Positions 17,904 to 26,475 of a DNA stretch of 64,000 nucleotides are shown here, in pieces. The stretch covers positions 1 through 64,000 of the forward strand of contig NZ_JBHSDH010000012.1 of the NCBI RefSeq assembly GCF_042651485.1, read 5' to 3'. The notes beneath the pieces were generated by a model that was not told the DNA's origin, made no database searches, and was given only the letters and a program-made list of their open reading frames with translations. The DNA comes from Sphingorhabdus_B arenilitoris. GTDB lineage: Bacteria > Pseudomonadota > Alphaproteobacteria > Sphingomonadales > Sphingomonadaceae. Position 1 is the stretch's first letter. Every line of letters begins with the position of its first letter. Position numbers and translations under genes: made by a program.

Positions 17904-18832
17904 TGAGCAAAAAAGACGCCAAGCCCGCAAACACGATAGGCTATGCAAATCCGCCACGAGATACCCGGTTTAAGTCGGGCGAATCTGGAAACTATGCTGG
18001 CCGGCCCAAGAAGAAACATAAACCAGAGCCGCCCATATTTAATCCCGCACGGTTTCCGACCAGGTCACTCCTGCGACACGAGGCTGCGCGTGAACTCAAA
18101 ATTCGCGATATTGATGGCGTTAGCTGCATTTCAGTGACGCAGGCCGTGTTACGTTCACTCGAGCGGGAAGCTCTTAAGGGCGGGCCGATGGCTATGAGAA
18201 CTTACCTCCAGTTTGTGATCCAAGAAGATGCCGCTTATCACGCTGACAAACAGAAAGTCTTTGACGTTTGGAGTGAGATCAAAGCTGAACAAGCGGCGAT
18301 ACTGGAACGTGCCAAAAAGGAAGGTAGGGAAGAGCTTGATATCGTACCGCATCCCGATGATATCCGGCTAAATTGGCACGAACTTAAGGTCGAACTATTG
18401 GGACCAGTAGACGTGGAGGAAAAAGAGGCACAGGACAAGAGAATAGAAGCGCGCGATCTGATGTTTGAGCTGTCGATATTCTACAACGAAAAATCAAGGC
18501 TACCAGACGAGAACGGACAAAACGCCTCCGTTGGGCTGTTTTTTCTCACATTCGTCCGAATTGAAGCGGTGCTACCTCGCCGTCTGCGCTGCGACCATCA
18601 AAAGCTCCACGGCGATATTATGACACGCGCTGTGTCCGGGCGCGGGGAATGGAGCAGCTATCTGGCGAAAAAATGTGAGGAGTATGGCTTGCCCTTCTTT
18701 TATATTGGTCGAAACGATGCATCGCCCTTTTCTTTCCCGTTAGACAAGCTCGGCTTTGAGTTTGCCAATGGCGAGTTAAGACCATCAACTCCCAAGTTGA
18801 AGCGTGAGTTGAAGAGGATGATGGGTGGGTAG
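17903..18832 (+). CDS. DUF5681-domain protein
   Basis: A 309-residue soluble protein. The N-terminus carries the DUF5681 motif, DTRFKSGESGNYAGRPKKKH at about residues 20-39, a glycine- and lysine-rich stretch that looks like a nucleic-acid-binding segment. Residues 120-200 are strongly charged and probably helical (LERAKKEGREELD). The C-terminal third is unknown. DUF5681 proteins are usually found beside ParB-type methyltransferases and phage terminase-like genes, as here. The start codon overlaps the methyltransferase stop by one base. Function unknown. Confidence 0.75.
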   Translation: MSKKDAKPANTIGYANPPRDTRFKSGESGNYAGRPKKKHKPEPPIFNPARFPTRSLLRHEAARELKIRDIDGVSCISVTQAVLRSLEREALKGGPMAMRTYLQFVIQEDAAYHADKQKVFDVWSEIKAEQAAILERAKKEGREELDIVPHPDDIRLNWHELKVELLGPVDVEEKEAQDKRIEARDLMFELSIFYNEKSRLPDENGQNASVGLFFLTFVRIEAVLPRRLRCDHQKLHGDIMTRAVSGRGEWSSYLAKKCEEYGLPFFYIGRNDASPFSFPLDKLGFEFANGELRPSTPKLKRELKRMMGG

Positions 18833-20071
18833 TTTCCATTTCTGTTCAGAAAATCAAATTCTCGCGCCGGTTTCATTGCAAAAGAAGAGGGTAGCATTGC
18901 TAATCTCGGCTCTATTGCCGCTACAAAGCGTTGTCTTAATCAACATCTATATTGCGATGCTTATGATCGACAGATTTGGGGCAATAGAGGTGAAGCCCAA
19001 TGGTAATTGGAAAGCGTGATCAAAGCAGGCGCATTGAGTTTAGGGTCGGGACTTGTTTAATCCGTGCTCGATGCGTCAAAATGGCTAAGATATCGGGAGA
19101 AAATGACCGCAGTTAGGTAGTTATTCTGCCTGCAAGGTCATAGTGACTGCCGTCGCCAGAAAACTTATCACTATCGCTAACGCGCTGTGTCGGTCAGACC
19201 AAGCGTGGACAGATCAACCCGCATGCGAGATACAGTTGCTAAACTTGGCGAAATCGCTGCTCTGAAAACACACTGCGCTCGGATGCCTCATATAAATAGC
19301 TCTGCCTTCATCAAAAGCGGCGCAGAAGGGTTGGCAGAGGGCGTCCGACATTCTTTAGCTTCAAAATTCAGCAAAGCGATGCTAACCTTTTAAAGACTGG
19401 TGTTTCGGACGTACACACGGGTTGGGGCGCGAGCATTGACCCCCAGTCACAATCACGGCAGTTTAATCCAAGTATTTTGCATTAACTATAATAAGATAGC
19501 TAACAAAAACGTCCCGTTTCGGACCTTCGGCTTTGGCTTATTGTTAAAGATAGCCAACCCATGTTTTTCCAATCTGCGTGTATTTGCCAAGCATTTTTTG
19601 CCGCTCATGCCGCTAATTATTGAGGACTATATAACTTACTAGCCCTTATTTTGGCACCATCGCAGCAACGGGTTCAAAAGCAGTCGGTCCGCGGCGCAGT
19701 ATAACACCTAGTTGGCACAGTTTCGATCAGGTCATCTATAAGGACCGCAAGTTGATTGAGCGCTTCTTCAACAAGATCAGTTTCAGCAAAATCATGCACT
19801 TCAGATGCGTTGCCATAAGATATGACAAAATCGCCAGAAACTATCTTGGCTTTATAAACCTCGTTGCTGTTATCAAATAGCTCTAATGAATGGCATGACA
19901 ACCTGGGATATGTAACGCCAGATCCCACTCGACTTCCCCTTGAAAGCAAGCATTGCTGTTCGTGCGCGGCCTGGGACTTGGAATGCGCATATGCTCTAGC
20001 CGGATAGCTGGCGGAGCCTTTCTCGGTAGGGCGCGGCAAGTTGCTGCTCCTGCTAAGAAAGGAATAACGAT
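18833..20071. other. 1.2-kb stretch with no clear gene; decayed sequence
   Basis: Reading frames here are short, lack ribosome-binding sites and look random. The one exception is the minus strand of 19674-20093: its last 65 residues (from about LELFDNSNEVYKAKIVSG to the IDDLIETV segment) have a protein-like composition, while the upstream 60 do not. It may be the 3' part of a gene that lost its beginning. I recognise no family. The last 40 bases carry a good ribosome-binding site (AGAAAGGAATAACGAT) for the next gene. Confidence 0.5.
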
Positions 20072-20341
20072 ATGGCAAAGGCCGCAACCACAAAACCCGA
20101 CCTCAATGATGTCATCAAAGACGTCCGTGCACCAAAGCCTCAATCCAAACTCGACTGCCTTCTAAGGCTGCTGTTGCAACACGATGGCGCCTGTCTCGAC
20201 GAGATGATGGAAGCAACCGGCTGGCAACCCCACACCGTCCGCGCGTCGATGACCGCGCTGCGGGGGCGCGGCTATGATATCGACAAACGCATGGGCGGAA
20301 ATGTCACCGTCTGGTTTATCGATGCCGGTGAAGCCCAATGA
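20072..20341 (+). CDS. DUF3489 protein (winged-helix-like)
   Basis: An 89-residue protein with the DUF3489 pattern: SKLDCLLRLLLQHDGACLDE, then MMEATGWQPHTVRASMTAL and a C-terminal beta turn (GGNVTVWFID). The spacing of helices suggests a winged-helix DNA-binding unit. It is the first gene of the DUF3489-DUF2924-serine recombinase trio widespread in alphaproteobacterial mobile DNA. A GAAAGGAATAACG ribosome-binding site precedes it, and its stop overlaps the next ATG by 4 bp. It probably assists or regulates the recombinase; this is inference. Confidence 0.85.
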   Translation: MAKAATTKPDLNDVIKDVRAPKPQSKLDCLLRLLLQHDGACLDEMMEATGWQPHTVRASMTALRGRGYDIDKRMGGNVTVWFIDAGEAQ

Positions 20342-20757
20342 AGCAGCCCAAGCAAGCGGTTAAAGCCGAAGTCGCCGCAATAGCGTCCATGAACCTGAGC
20401 GAGCTGCGCGCCCTATGGCGGGAGCGCTTCGGCGATCCGCCCACCATCCGCGCTGCGGACCTCATCCGGCGCGTGCTAGCATGGCGGATACAAGCCGATG
20501 CCTATGGCGGCTTTGATGCCGCGACGTGCAAAATGCTGGGTTCAAAGCAAAGCTCGGTCATAAAGACATCGCCGGCCGCTGGTATGCGGCTGGCGCGAGA
20601 ATGGCAGGGCATGCGCTATGAAGTCACCGTCTTGGAAAGCGGCATATTCTACGAGGGCGTCAAATATGGCAGCCTGTCCGAAGTCGCGCGGCTGATAACG
20701 GGAATACGCTGGAACGGACCGCGCTTCTTTGGGCTTAGAGAGAGCAACAAACGATGA
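20338..20757 (+). CDS. DUF2924 protein
   Basis: A 139-residue protein of the DUF2924 family. Recognisable parts are LSELRALWRERFGDPP with a following helix (LIRRVLAWRIQADAYGG), then MRLAREWQGMRYEVTVLESG and the C-terminal LITGIRWNGPRFFGL. It overlaps both neighbours by 4 bp (ATGA at 20338 and 20754), so the three genes are translated together. DUF2924 proteins almost always precede a serine recombinase and are thought to be accessory DNA-binding factors. Confidence 0.88.
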   Translation: MKQPKQAVKAEVAAIASMNLSELRALWRERFGDPPTIRAADLIRRVLAWRIQADAYGGFDAATCKMLGSKQSSVIKTSPAAGMRLAREWQGMRYEVTVLESGIFYEGVKYGSLSEVARLITGIRWNGPRFFGLRESNKR

Positions 20758-22373
20758 CCCAGCCTAGAGCCAAACATCGCTGCGCTATCTATACCCGCAA
20801 ATCCACAGAAGAAGGACTGGAGCAGGAGTTCAACACGCTCGATGCGCAGCGACAGGCCTGCGAAGCATATATCCTAAGCCAAGCCGGTGAAGGCTGGGAG
20901 GTCATCCCCAAACAATATGACGATGGCGGCTGGTCTGGCGGTAATATGCAGCGGCCAGCGGTCAAGGAGCTGCTCGACGATGTGGCGCGGGGCCGGATTG
21001 ATATCATCGTGGTTTATAAGGTAGACAGACTTACCAGAAGCCTGATGGACTTTGCCCGTATGGTCGAGACGCTCGACAAGCATGAGGTCTCGTTCGTCAG
21101 TGTGACGCAGGCGTTTAACACCACTAACAGCATGGGCCGTTTGACGCTAAACGTGCTCTTATCCTTCGCTCAATTTGAGCGCGAGGTGACAGGCGAACGT
21201 ATCAGAGATAAAATCGCAGCATCCAAAGCGCGCGGTATGTGGATGGGCGGCAATGTGCCGCTGGGCTATAATTTGGGTGAGCGGAAGTTGCTGATCAACA
21301 CGGTCGAAGCTGACCAGATACGTATGATGTTTGCGCGCTACCTCAAACTCAAATCTGTTCCCAAGCTGACGGCGGAGCTTAACCGCAATGCTATTCGCAC
21401 CAAGAGCTGGACGTCGGGCAAGGGCCGAACACATGGCGGGGTCAACTTCAGCTGCGGCGCGGTCTACCATATCCTGAGGAACTCCATCTATGTTGGCGAG
21501 ATCGCGCATAAGGGTAATATCCATGAAGGAGAGCATGACGCGATCATTGAACGCGGTCTGTTCGATAAAGTGCAGGCACAAATCGCTGCGCAGAGGGTAA
21601 CGCGTTCAGCCAAGAAAACCCGTTCTGCGACAGGGCAACTCACTGGCAAGATATATGACGGTGAAGGCCAGCCGATGCGCACGACCTTTGGCTATGGACG
21701 CGGCAAGAAGATATACCGCTATTATGCCTCTGAGACGATACTACCTAATGGCAAAGCACAGCATAGCGATAATCATCAGGGGATAAGATTATCAGCAGAG
21801 CGTATTGAGCGGCTGATTATCGCGCAGCTTGGAACGCTTATACCCGATAGCAAAGCAAGAACCGCGATCTTTGACGCAATCACCAAGGTAGTCATCGACG
21901 AGAATGTTCTCAGGGTGAGGCTGGATGCAGCTGAGCTGGCGCGAGAAGATGAAACGCATCAGCAGCTGCTTGAGCGCATTCAGCTAATAGATAAGCATGT
22001 AAGCATCGGCGAAGACATCATAAACCTCTCAATAGACGCGCGGCCTATCAAGCGTGGACGCACGGTTCGGGCGCGGACGCATCTGCTTGATGATGTCGAG
22101 GCCAAGCAAGTGCTGGCAGAGCTGATCAAAACATCTCATCGCAAGCTCGATGAGCATAATGCTTCGCCATTATACCCTGAAAACCATGCGCAAATGACGA
22201 CGCCGGTGAACAAATGGTCACGCGAACGCAATGTGCCAGGATTACTTGCACCAGATATTCAAAAAGCGTTGTTACGCGGCGATGTTCCAAAGAGGCTCGA
22301 TATTGAAATCTTGCTGTCGCGCGATATGCCACTGGATTGGGAGGAGCAGAGGAGGCTGTTGGGCTTTGAGTGA
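20754..22373 (+). CDS. Large serine recombinase
   Basis: A 539-residue site-specific recombinase. The N-terminal resolvase domain has the nucleophile Ser17 in AIYTRKSTEEGLEQEFNTLD, the arginine-rich VYKVDRLTRSLMDFA and the LSFAQFEREVTGERIRDK helix. A recombinase domain follows (KARGMWMGGNVPLGYN), then a zinc-ribbon-like and coiled region with fewer cysteines than typical integrases. Such enzymes cut both strands with a 5'-phosphoserine link and integrate or excise elements. It is complete and in frame. It is the likely mover of the island or of part of it, although no matching attachment sites were found by eye. Confidence 0.9.
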   Translation: MTQPRAKHRCAIYTRKSTEEGLEQEFNTLDAQRQACEAYILSQAGEGWEVIPKQYDDGGWSGGNMQRPAVKELLDDVARGRIDIIVVYKVDRLTRSLMDFARMVETLDKHEVSFVSVTQAFNTTNSMGRLTLNVLLSFAQFEREVTGERIRDKIAASKARGMWMGGNVPLGYNLGERKLLINTVEADQIRMMFARYLKLKSVPKLTAELNRNAIRTKSWTSGKGRTHGGVNFSCGAVYHILRNSIYVGEIAHKGNIHEGEHDAIIERGLFDKVQAQIAAQRVTRSAKKTRSATGQLTGKIYDGEGQPMRTTFGYGRGKKIYRYYASETILPNGKAQHSDNHQGIRLSAERIERLIIAQLGTLIPDSKARTAIFDAITKVVIDENVLRVRLDAAELAREDETHQQLLERIQLIDKHVSIGEDIINLSIDARPIKRGRTVRARTHLLDDVEAKQVLAELIKTSHRKLDEHNASPLYPENHAQMTTPVNKWSRERNVPGLLAPDIQKALLRGDVPKRLDIEILLSRDMPLDWEEQRRLLGFE

Positions 22374-22697
22374 AAGACGAGATATTTATGCAATTTGCGC
22401 TATTCAAATTCGCGAGGAATTTAGCGAGTGGGGAATCGAATATGATAACAAAATGCAATGTCGCCTCTGCCGCCAGTTTTTGATTATTGGAAGCCAATCT
22501 AAAGTCGCTGTTAAACTGACATCTTAACAACGCAACTGGAAGGGCAGAAATGTTGGACGGTCCTGACTGTCTGCTATCGCCAGCGTAATCGCGGTAAGCT
22601 GCCGTTCGAGATAATGTGTCAAACCAATAACTATGATGACGCTTGCACATCAACAAATGTGGAAGTAATGAAATCATGACTTTAAGAGAGGCGTGGC
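22374..22697. other. 324-bp gap, no gene seen
   Basis: Between the recombinase and the modification operon. Frames present are continuations of shadows. No clear promoter or hairpin could be assigned; the segment 22560-22640 has a mobile-element-remnant look but no match was found within the window. Confidence 0.5.
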
Positions 22698-22889
22698 ATG
22701 GTGGGCAAGGCGGTGGGCGAAAGCGCAATTCAATTCAAAGTCTCACCGGCATTAAAGAAAGAGATTTGCCGCAATGCGTTGGAGCAAAACGAAACCGTAA
22801 GGGTGTTCATTCTGCGCGCGCTCAAGGCACAGGGCATTTCTATATCGGATTCCGACCTGATAGATCGTCGTCGGGGTGCATCGCGATGA
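22698..22889 (+). CDS. Small ribbon-helix-helix-like protein
   Basis: A 63-residue protein: a short beta segment (AIQFKVSPALKKEI) followed by two predicted helices (CRNALEQNETVRVFILRALKAQG), then a basic tail (LIDRRRGASR). This beta-alpha-alpha layout is that of MetJ/Arc/CopG-type repressors and plasmid stability proteins. Its stop overlaps the ATG of the cytosine methyltransferase by 4 bp, so it heads the three-gene operon. A controller of the modification operon is a reasonable inference; no binding site is visible. A weak AGAGAGGCG ribosome-binding site precedes the ATG. Confidence 0.6.
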   Translation: MVGKAVGESAIQFKVSPALKKEICRNALEQNETVRVFILRALKAQGISISDSDLIDRRRGASR

Positions 22890-23944
22890 CTGGCACCCAA
22901 CCAACGCCAAATGCCTCCGTCGTCGATTTGTTTTGCGGCGCGGGCGGCCTGTCGCACGGCTTCAAGGCGGAATCCTTCAGACTGGCAGGCGGTATCGACA
23001 TAGACGAGGCATGCCGGTTTCCTTATGAAGCCAACAACGGGGCTCCGTTCCTGCGAAAAGACGTTGGGAAACTGACAGCGAAGGAAGTCGAAGACCTCTT
23101 CATTCCTGGCACCAAGCGCGTCCTAGTTGGCTGCGCTCCGTGCCAGCCATTTTCGACGTATAATCAGAAAAATGAAGACCCAAACTGGAAGCTTCTCCAA
23201 GCATTCGGCGACATCATAGAGGCTTCATCACCTGATGTAGTTTCCATGGAAAACGTTCCCCGCCTTCTCGCTTTCCGAGGCGGCGCGGTATTCAACGCGT
23301 TCGTCGCCAAGCTCAGATCGGCAGGCTACCATGTTGTGTGGGACGTGCTGTATGGCCCGGATTTCGGGCTAGCGCAGACGCGATCGCGCCTTGTGCTGCT
23401 TGCATCTCGGCTTGGCCCGATTTCCCTTCCATTACCCACGCACAATGCTGAGAGCCATCGCACTGTACGAGAGGAGATCGGCGGTTTGCCGCCGCTGGCA
23501 CATGGCGAAAGAGACGACCGCGACCCGCTGCACCGAGCCAGCCGTCTTTCAGATAAGAACGCGCGTCGCATCGCGTCCGCCAAACCGGGCGGCACTTGGC
23601 GAGATTGGGACAAAGACTTGGTAGCAGATTGCCACAAAGTCGCGACCGGCAAAGGCTACTCGTCAGTCTATGGGCGCATGAGCTGGACATCACCGTCTCC
23701 CACGATCACCACGCAATTCTATGGGTTCGGAAACGGTCGGTTCGGACACCCAGAACAGCATAGGGCACTTACTCTTCGGGAAGGCGCTTTATTGCAGGGG
23801 TTCCCGCGCGAATACCAGTTTGCCAAACCTGGTGAGCCAATCCACTTCAAGCGGATAGGACGGCTAATAGGAAACGCCGTTCCGGTGCACCTTGCCAGCG
23901 CGATTGCGAGGGCCGTCAAATCGCACCTGGAGAGCGTCGAATGA
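22886..23944 (+). CDS. C5-cytosine DNA methyltransferase
   Basis: A 352-residue enzyme with the ordered motifs of the family: I (VVDLFCGAGGLSHGF, residues 12-26), IV with catalytic Cys86 (GCAPCQPFS), VI with Glu122 (SMENVPRL), VIII (QTRSRLVLLASR), a target-recognition region of about residues 190-270, IX (LREGALLQGFPREY) and X (RLIGNAVPVHLASAIARAV). It transfers methyl from S-adenosylmethionine to cytosine C5. ATG 22886 is chosen because it overlaps the upstream stop and motif I then lies at the usual place; a frame extending to 22643 would add an unrelated leader. It overlaps the GHKL ATPase gene by 4 bp. Target sequence unknown. Confidence 0.92.
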   Translation: MTGTQPTPNASVVDLFCGAGGLSHGFKAESFRLAGGIDIDEACRFPYEANNGAPFLRKDVGKLTAKEVEDLFIPGTKRVLVGCAPCQPFSTYNQKNEDPNWKLLQAFGDIIEASSPDVVSMENVPRLLAFRGGAVFNAFVAKLRSAGYHVVWDVLYGPDFGLAQTRSRLVLLASRLGPISLPLPTHNAESHRTVREEIGGLPPLAHGERDDRDPLHRASRLSDKNARRIASAKPGGTWRDWDKDLVADCHKVATGKGYSSVYGRMSWTSPSPTITTQFYGFGNGRFGHPEQHRALTLREGALLQGFPREYQFAKPGEPIHFKRIGRLIGNAVPVHLASAIARAVKSHLESVE

Positions 23945-25932
23945 GTGACCAGCGTGAACTTGTTATGACAATCAGCCTAAATGCTCTCGAGCACTTAGGA
24001 ATCAATCTTTACAGCAATATCCCGGCAGTGCTGTCCGAGATTGTCGCAAACGCTTGGGATGCCGATGCAGAGAATGTCGCAGTATCGATCGACAAGGCAA
24101 CAGAAACGATCACAATTGAGGATGACGGGACGGGCATGGACAGGGACGGGGTTATTGACCGCTTCCTGACCGTCGGCTTCAAACGGCGAGAGGCGCTGGG
24201 TAGCAAAACGGCTAAAGGCCGGAACCCAATGGGGCGCAAGGGGATTGGCAAACTTTCAATCTTTTCCATCGCGCAAATTGCCGAGGTCTACACGATTGTC
24301 GGAGGTCAGAAGACAGCATTTCGCATGGACCGCGAGGTAATACGCCAAGCAATCGCGGGAACCGGAAAGGACAGCTACAGGCCCGAGGAGCTTAGTGACT
24401 GGCCGAAAGATTTGCAGTCGGGTACGCGGATCGTTCTTTCGACGATCTCGAAGTCTTTATCAGGTATGACTGTCGAAGGATTGAAGCGACGCGTGGCGCG
24501 GCGTTTTGCCGTAATTGGCTCAAAAAACGGCTTTAATGTAACCGTCAATGGCAACGTCATTGGGCCAGAGGACCGAGCGTATCATAATGCCCTGCAATAT
24601 ATTTGGACGTATGGCGACCAAAGCGAGTTCACGAAACTTTGCAAGAATCTCGAGCGCCCTGCCGACAGCCGAACCTCTGCTGTAAAAGTCGAATTAGCCA
24701 ATGCGGGGATATCGCTGACCGGGTGGATCGGAACCGTCACGAAGCCGGATCAGCTCAAGGACGAAGACGGTGATAATCTCAACCGCCTCGCCGTATTCAT
24801 GAGAGGCAAACTCGCGCAAGAGGACATCTTGGATGAGTTTGGTCAAAAGGAAATCTACGCCGACTACCTTATCGGTGAGCTGCATTGCGAAGAGCTCGAC
24901 CTTGATGATCAAGGAGATATCGCCACCAGCAGCCGCCAATCGCTTAAGCAGGATGACCCTCGATTTGAGGCATTGCGAAAGATTGTCCTAGCCGAACTTC
25001 GCAATATAGCTGGGCGCTGGAGCGATTGGCGGCGGACAGATGGCACAAAAGACGCAATGAAAGTTCCGGCGGTATCTGACTGGCTGAACAACTTGCAGGG
25101 CGACACAAAAAAGAAGGCGGAACGTTGGATTGGCCGACTGAACACAATCCGATCAACCGATGACGACAAGAAGGAGTTGCTGAAGGCCTCTATTCTTGCT
25201 TTCGAGAGCTATCGCCGGAAAGATGATTTGGATCGCCTTGATGCTTTGAAAGATGAAGGGCTTGATCATGTTCTCGCAATTTTTAAAGATATCGACGATC
25301 TGGAACTGAGCTATTACGGCCAGATTGTTAAATTGCGCCTTGGCGTGATCAACACGCTCCAAAACAAGCTGAAGCAAAATGACAAGGAGTTGGTTCTCAG
25401 GGACTACATTTTTGAGCATCTATGGCTGCTTGATCCAGCTTGGGAGCGCACCAAAGGAACGGAGCATGCCGAAACGCTGGTGAGGAAGTTTCTTGATGAC
25501 AACACGGCTAAGCTGAAAGGTGATGAAAAAAAGAACCGCATCGACATCGGCTACCGCACTGCTGGAGGCAAGCATGTCATCGTTGAGCTGAAACGTGCAT
25601 CGGTGTCCGTCCCGGTCGACGAGCTGATGAAACAAATTCGGACCTATCGAGATGGTGCCAAAGCTATTCTCGACAAAACCACCTACAAGGATTGGCCGAT
25701 CGAGATCATATGCCTCCTAGGTAAAGAGCCCCCCGAATTCAAAACATCGACAGGTGCGTCTGGCGTCGCTGCTACGCTTGATACGGTTGGCGCGCGAATT
25801 GTCTTTTACGACGAATTGCTCACCAATGCCGAAGCAGCATATGCTGACTATCTCGAAGCGCACGTGAAACGCGATAAACTATGGGGTGTGTTCGAAGCGA
25901 TCGACGACTTTAGCCCTCCTCCAAAGAACTAA
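23941..25932 (+). CDS. GHKL ATPase with C-terminal PD-(D/E)XK nuclease motif
   Basis: A 663-residue protein. The N-terminal 200 residues are an Hsp90/MutL-type (GHKL) ATPase: N-box Glu33...Asn37 (SEIVANAWDADAENV), G1 box DDGTGM at 61-66, and the G2 lid GRKGIGKLS at 98-106. An S5-like region follows, then about 250 residues of mixed helical sequence. At the C-terminus, Asp535 (NRIDIGYRT) and Glu549-x-Lys551 (VIVELKRA) match the active site of restriction-endonuclease-fold nucleases. It is co-translated with the methyltransferase. MutL/MORC-like ATPases fused to nucleases in restriction-modification loci were described by Iyer, Abhiman and Aravind (2008). Its role as the restriction component is inferred. 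Confidence 0.8.
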   Translation: MSDQRELVMTISLNALEHLGINLYSNIPAVLSEIVANAWDADAENVAVSIDKATETITIEDDGTGMDRDGVIDRFLTVGFKRREALGSKTAKGRNPMGRKGIGKLSIFSIAQIAEVYTIVGGQKTAFRMDREVIRQAIAGTGKDSYRPEELSDWPKDLQSGTRIVLSTISKSLSGMTVEGLKRRVARRFAVIGSKNGFNVTVNGNVIGPEDRAYHNALQYIWTYGDQSEFTKLCKNLERPADSRTSAVKVELANAGISLTGWIGTVTKPDQLKDEDGDNLNRLAVFMRGKLAQEDILDEFGQKEIYADYLIGELHCEELDLDDQGDIATSSRQSLKQDDPRFEALRKIVLAELRNIAGRWSDWRRTDGTKDAMKVPAVSDWLNNLQGDTKKKAERWIGRLNTIRSTDDDKKELLKASILAFESYRRKDDLDRLDALKDEGLDHVLAIFKDIDDLELSYYGQIVKLRLGVINTLQNKLKQNDKELVLRDYIFEHLWLLDPAWERTKGTEHAETLVRKFLDDNTAKLKGDEKKNRIDIGYRTAGGKHVIVELKRASVSVPVDELMKQIRTYRDGAKAILDKTTYKDWPIEIICLLGKEPPEFKTSTGASGVAATLDTVGARIVFYDELLTNAEAAYADYLEAHVKRDKLWGVFEAIDDFSPPPKN

Positions 25933-26475
25933 CGTGGATCCGGGGCCAAGCCGATTTAAACACTTATCGGAGCATGAATGAACGGCGGCTGTTATGGCCG
26001 CCATACAGGTTCATCAACGGCTGGAAAGTTAGCGGAACTTGCCGTTCAGCGGCTTACGGTGAATCTGTGTACCAATTATGCACTGGAGGCCGCCAGCACG
26101 CGGCGTCGCCGATGGGGACCGCTTTACGCACACGACAAGGAACAGATCGTCTGCCAGATCGAGCGCGATTTTAATTTTGGTCTGCGAGGGTGCGGAGTTC
26201 GCGAACAAAACGCCGAAGCGCTGTGGGTCGCTTTGAGCATTTTCGCTGCGCCGTAGGAATGGGCCATAGCGGCAATTGCTAGGCCACTAGCCCTTTATAT
26301 TTGACGGTGTGTCGTCGTTTCAACTGGCTGGCGCAAAACTGGAGCAAGGTTATTGAAGGACACTATTGCAGCCTGTCAGGTCGTTTTTCTATACTAATGC
26401 TTATTATATGACGAATTTGACCTATGCTACCCCCGCCGTGTTTGCTACCTGCCCGCGCGATTAGGGGCGCAAAAA
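25933..26475. other. 543-bp gap at right end of island
   Basis: A frame from 25978 to 26256 (92 residues) is open but has no convincing ribosome-binding site and no recognised family; it could be a remnant. A hairpin GGCGGC-TGTTATG-GCCGCC lies near its start (about 25982-26000), without a T-run. AT-rich sequence from 26380 to 26460 probably holds the promoter of the secretion operon, but no -35/-10 pair could be fixed. Confidence 0.5.

Noticed and set aside
22643..22885. Extended N-terminus for the cytosine methyltransferase
   Set aside because: The extra 81 residues are out of frame with the real small gene 22698-22889 and resemble no MTase leader; the ATGA overlap fixes the start at 22886.
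15549..26475. Island as a prophage
   Set aside because: No capsid, portal, tail, terminase or lysis gene is recognisable; only DNA modification and recombinase genes are present.
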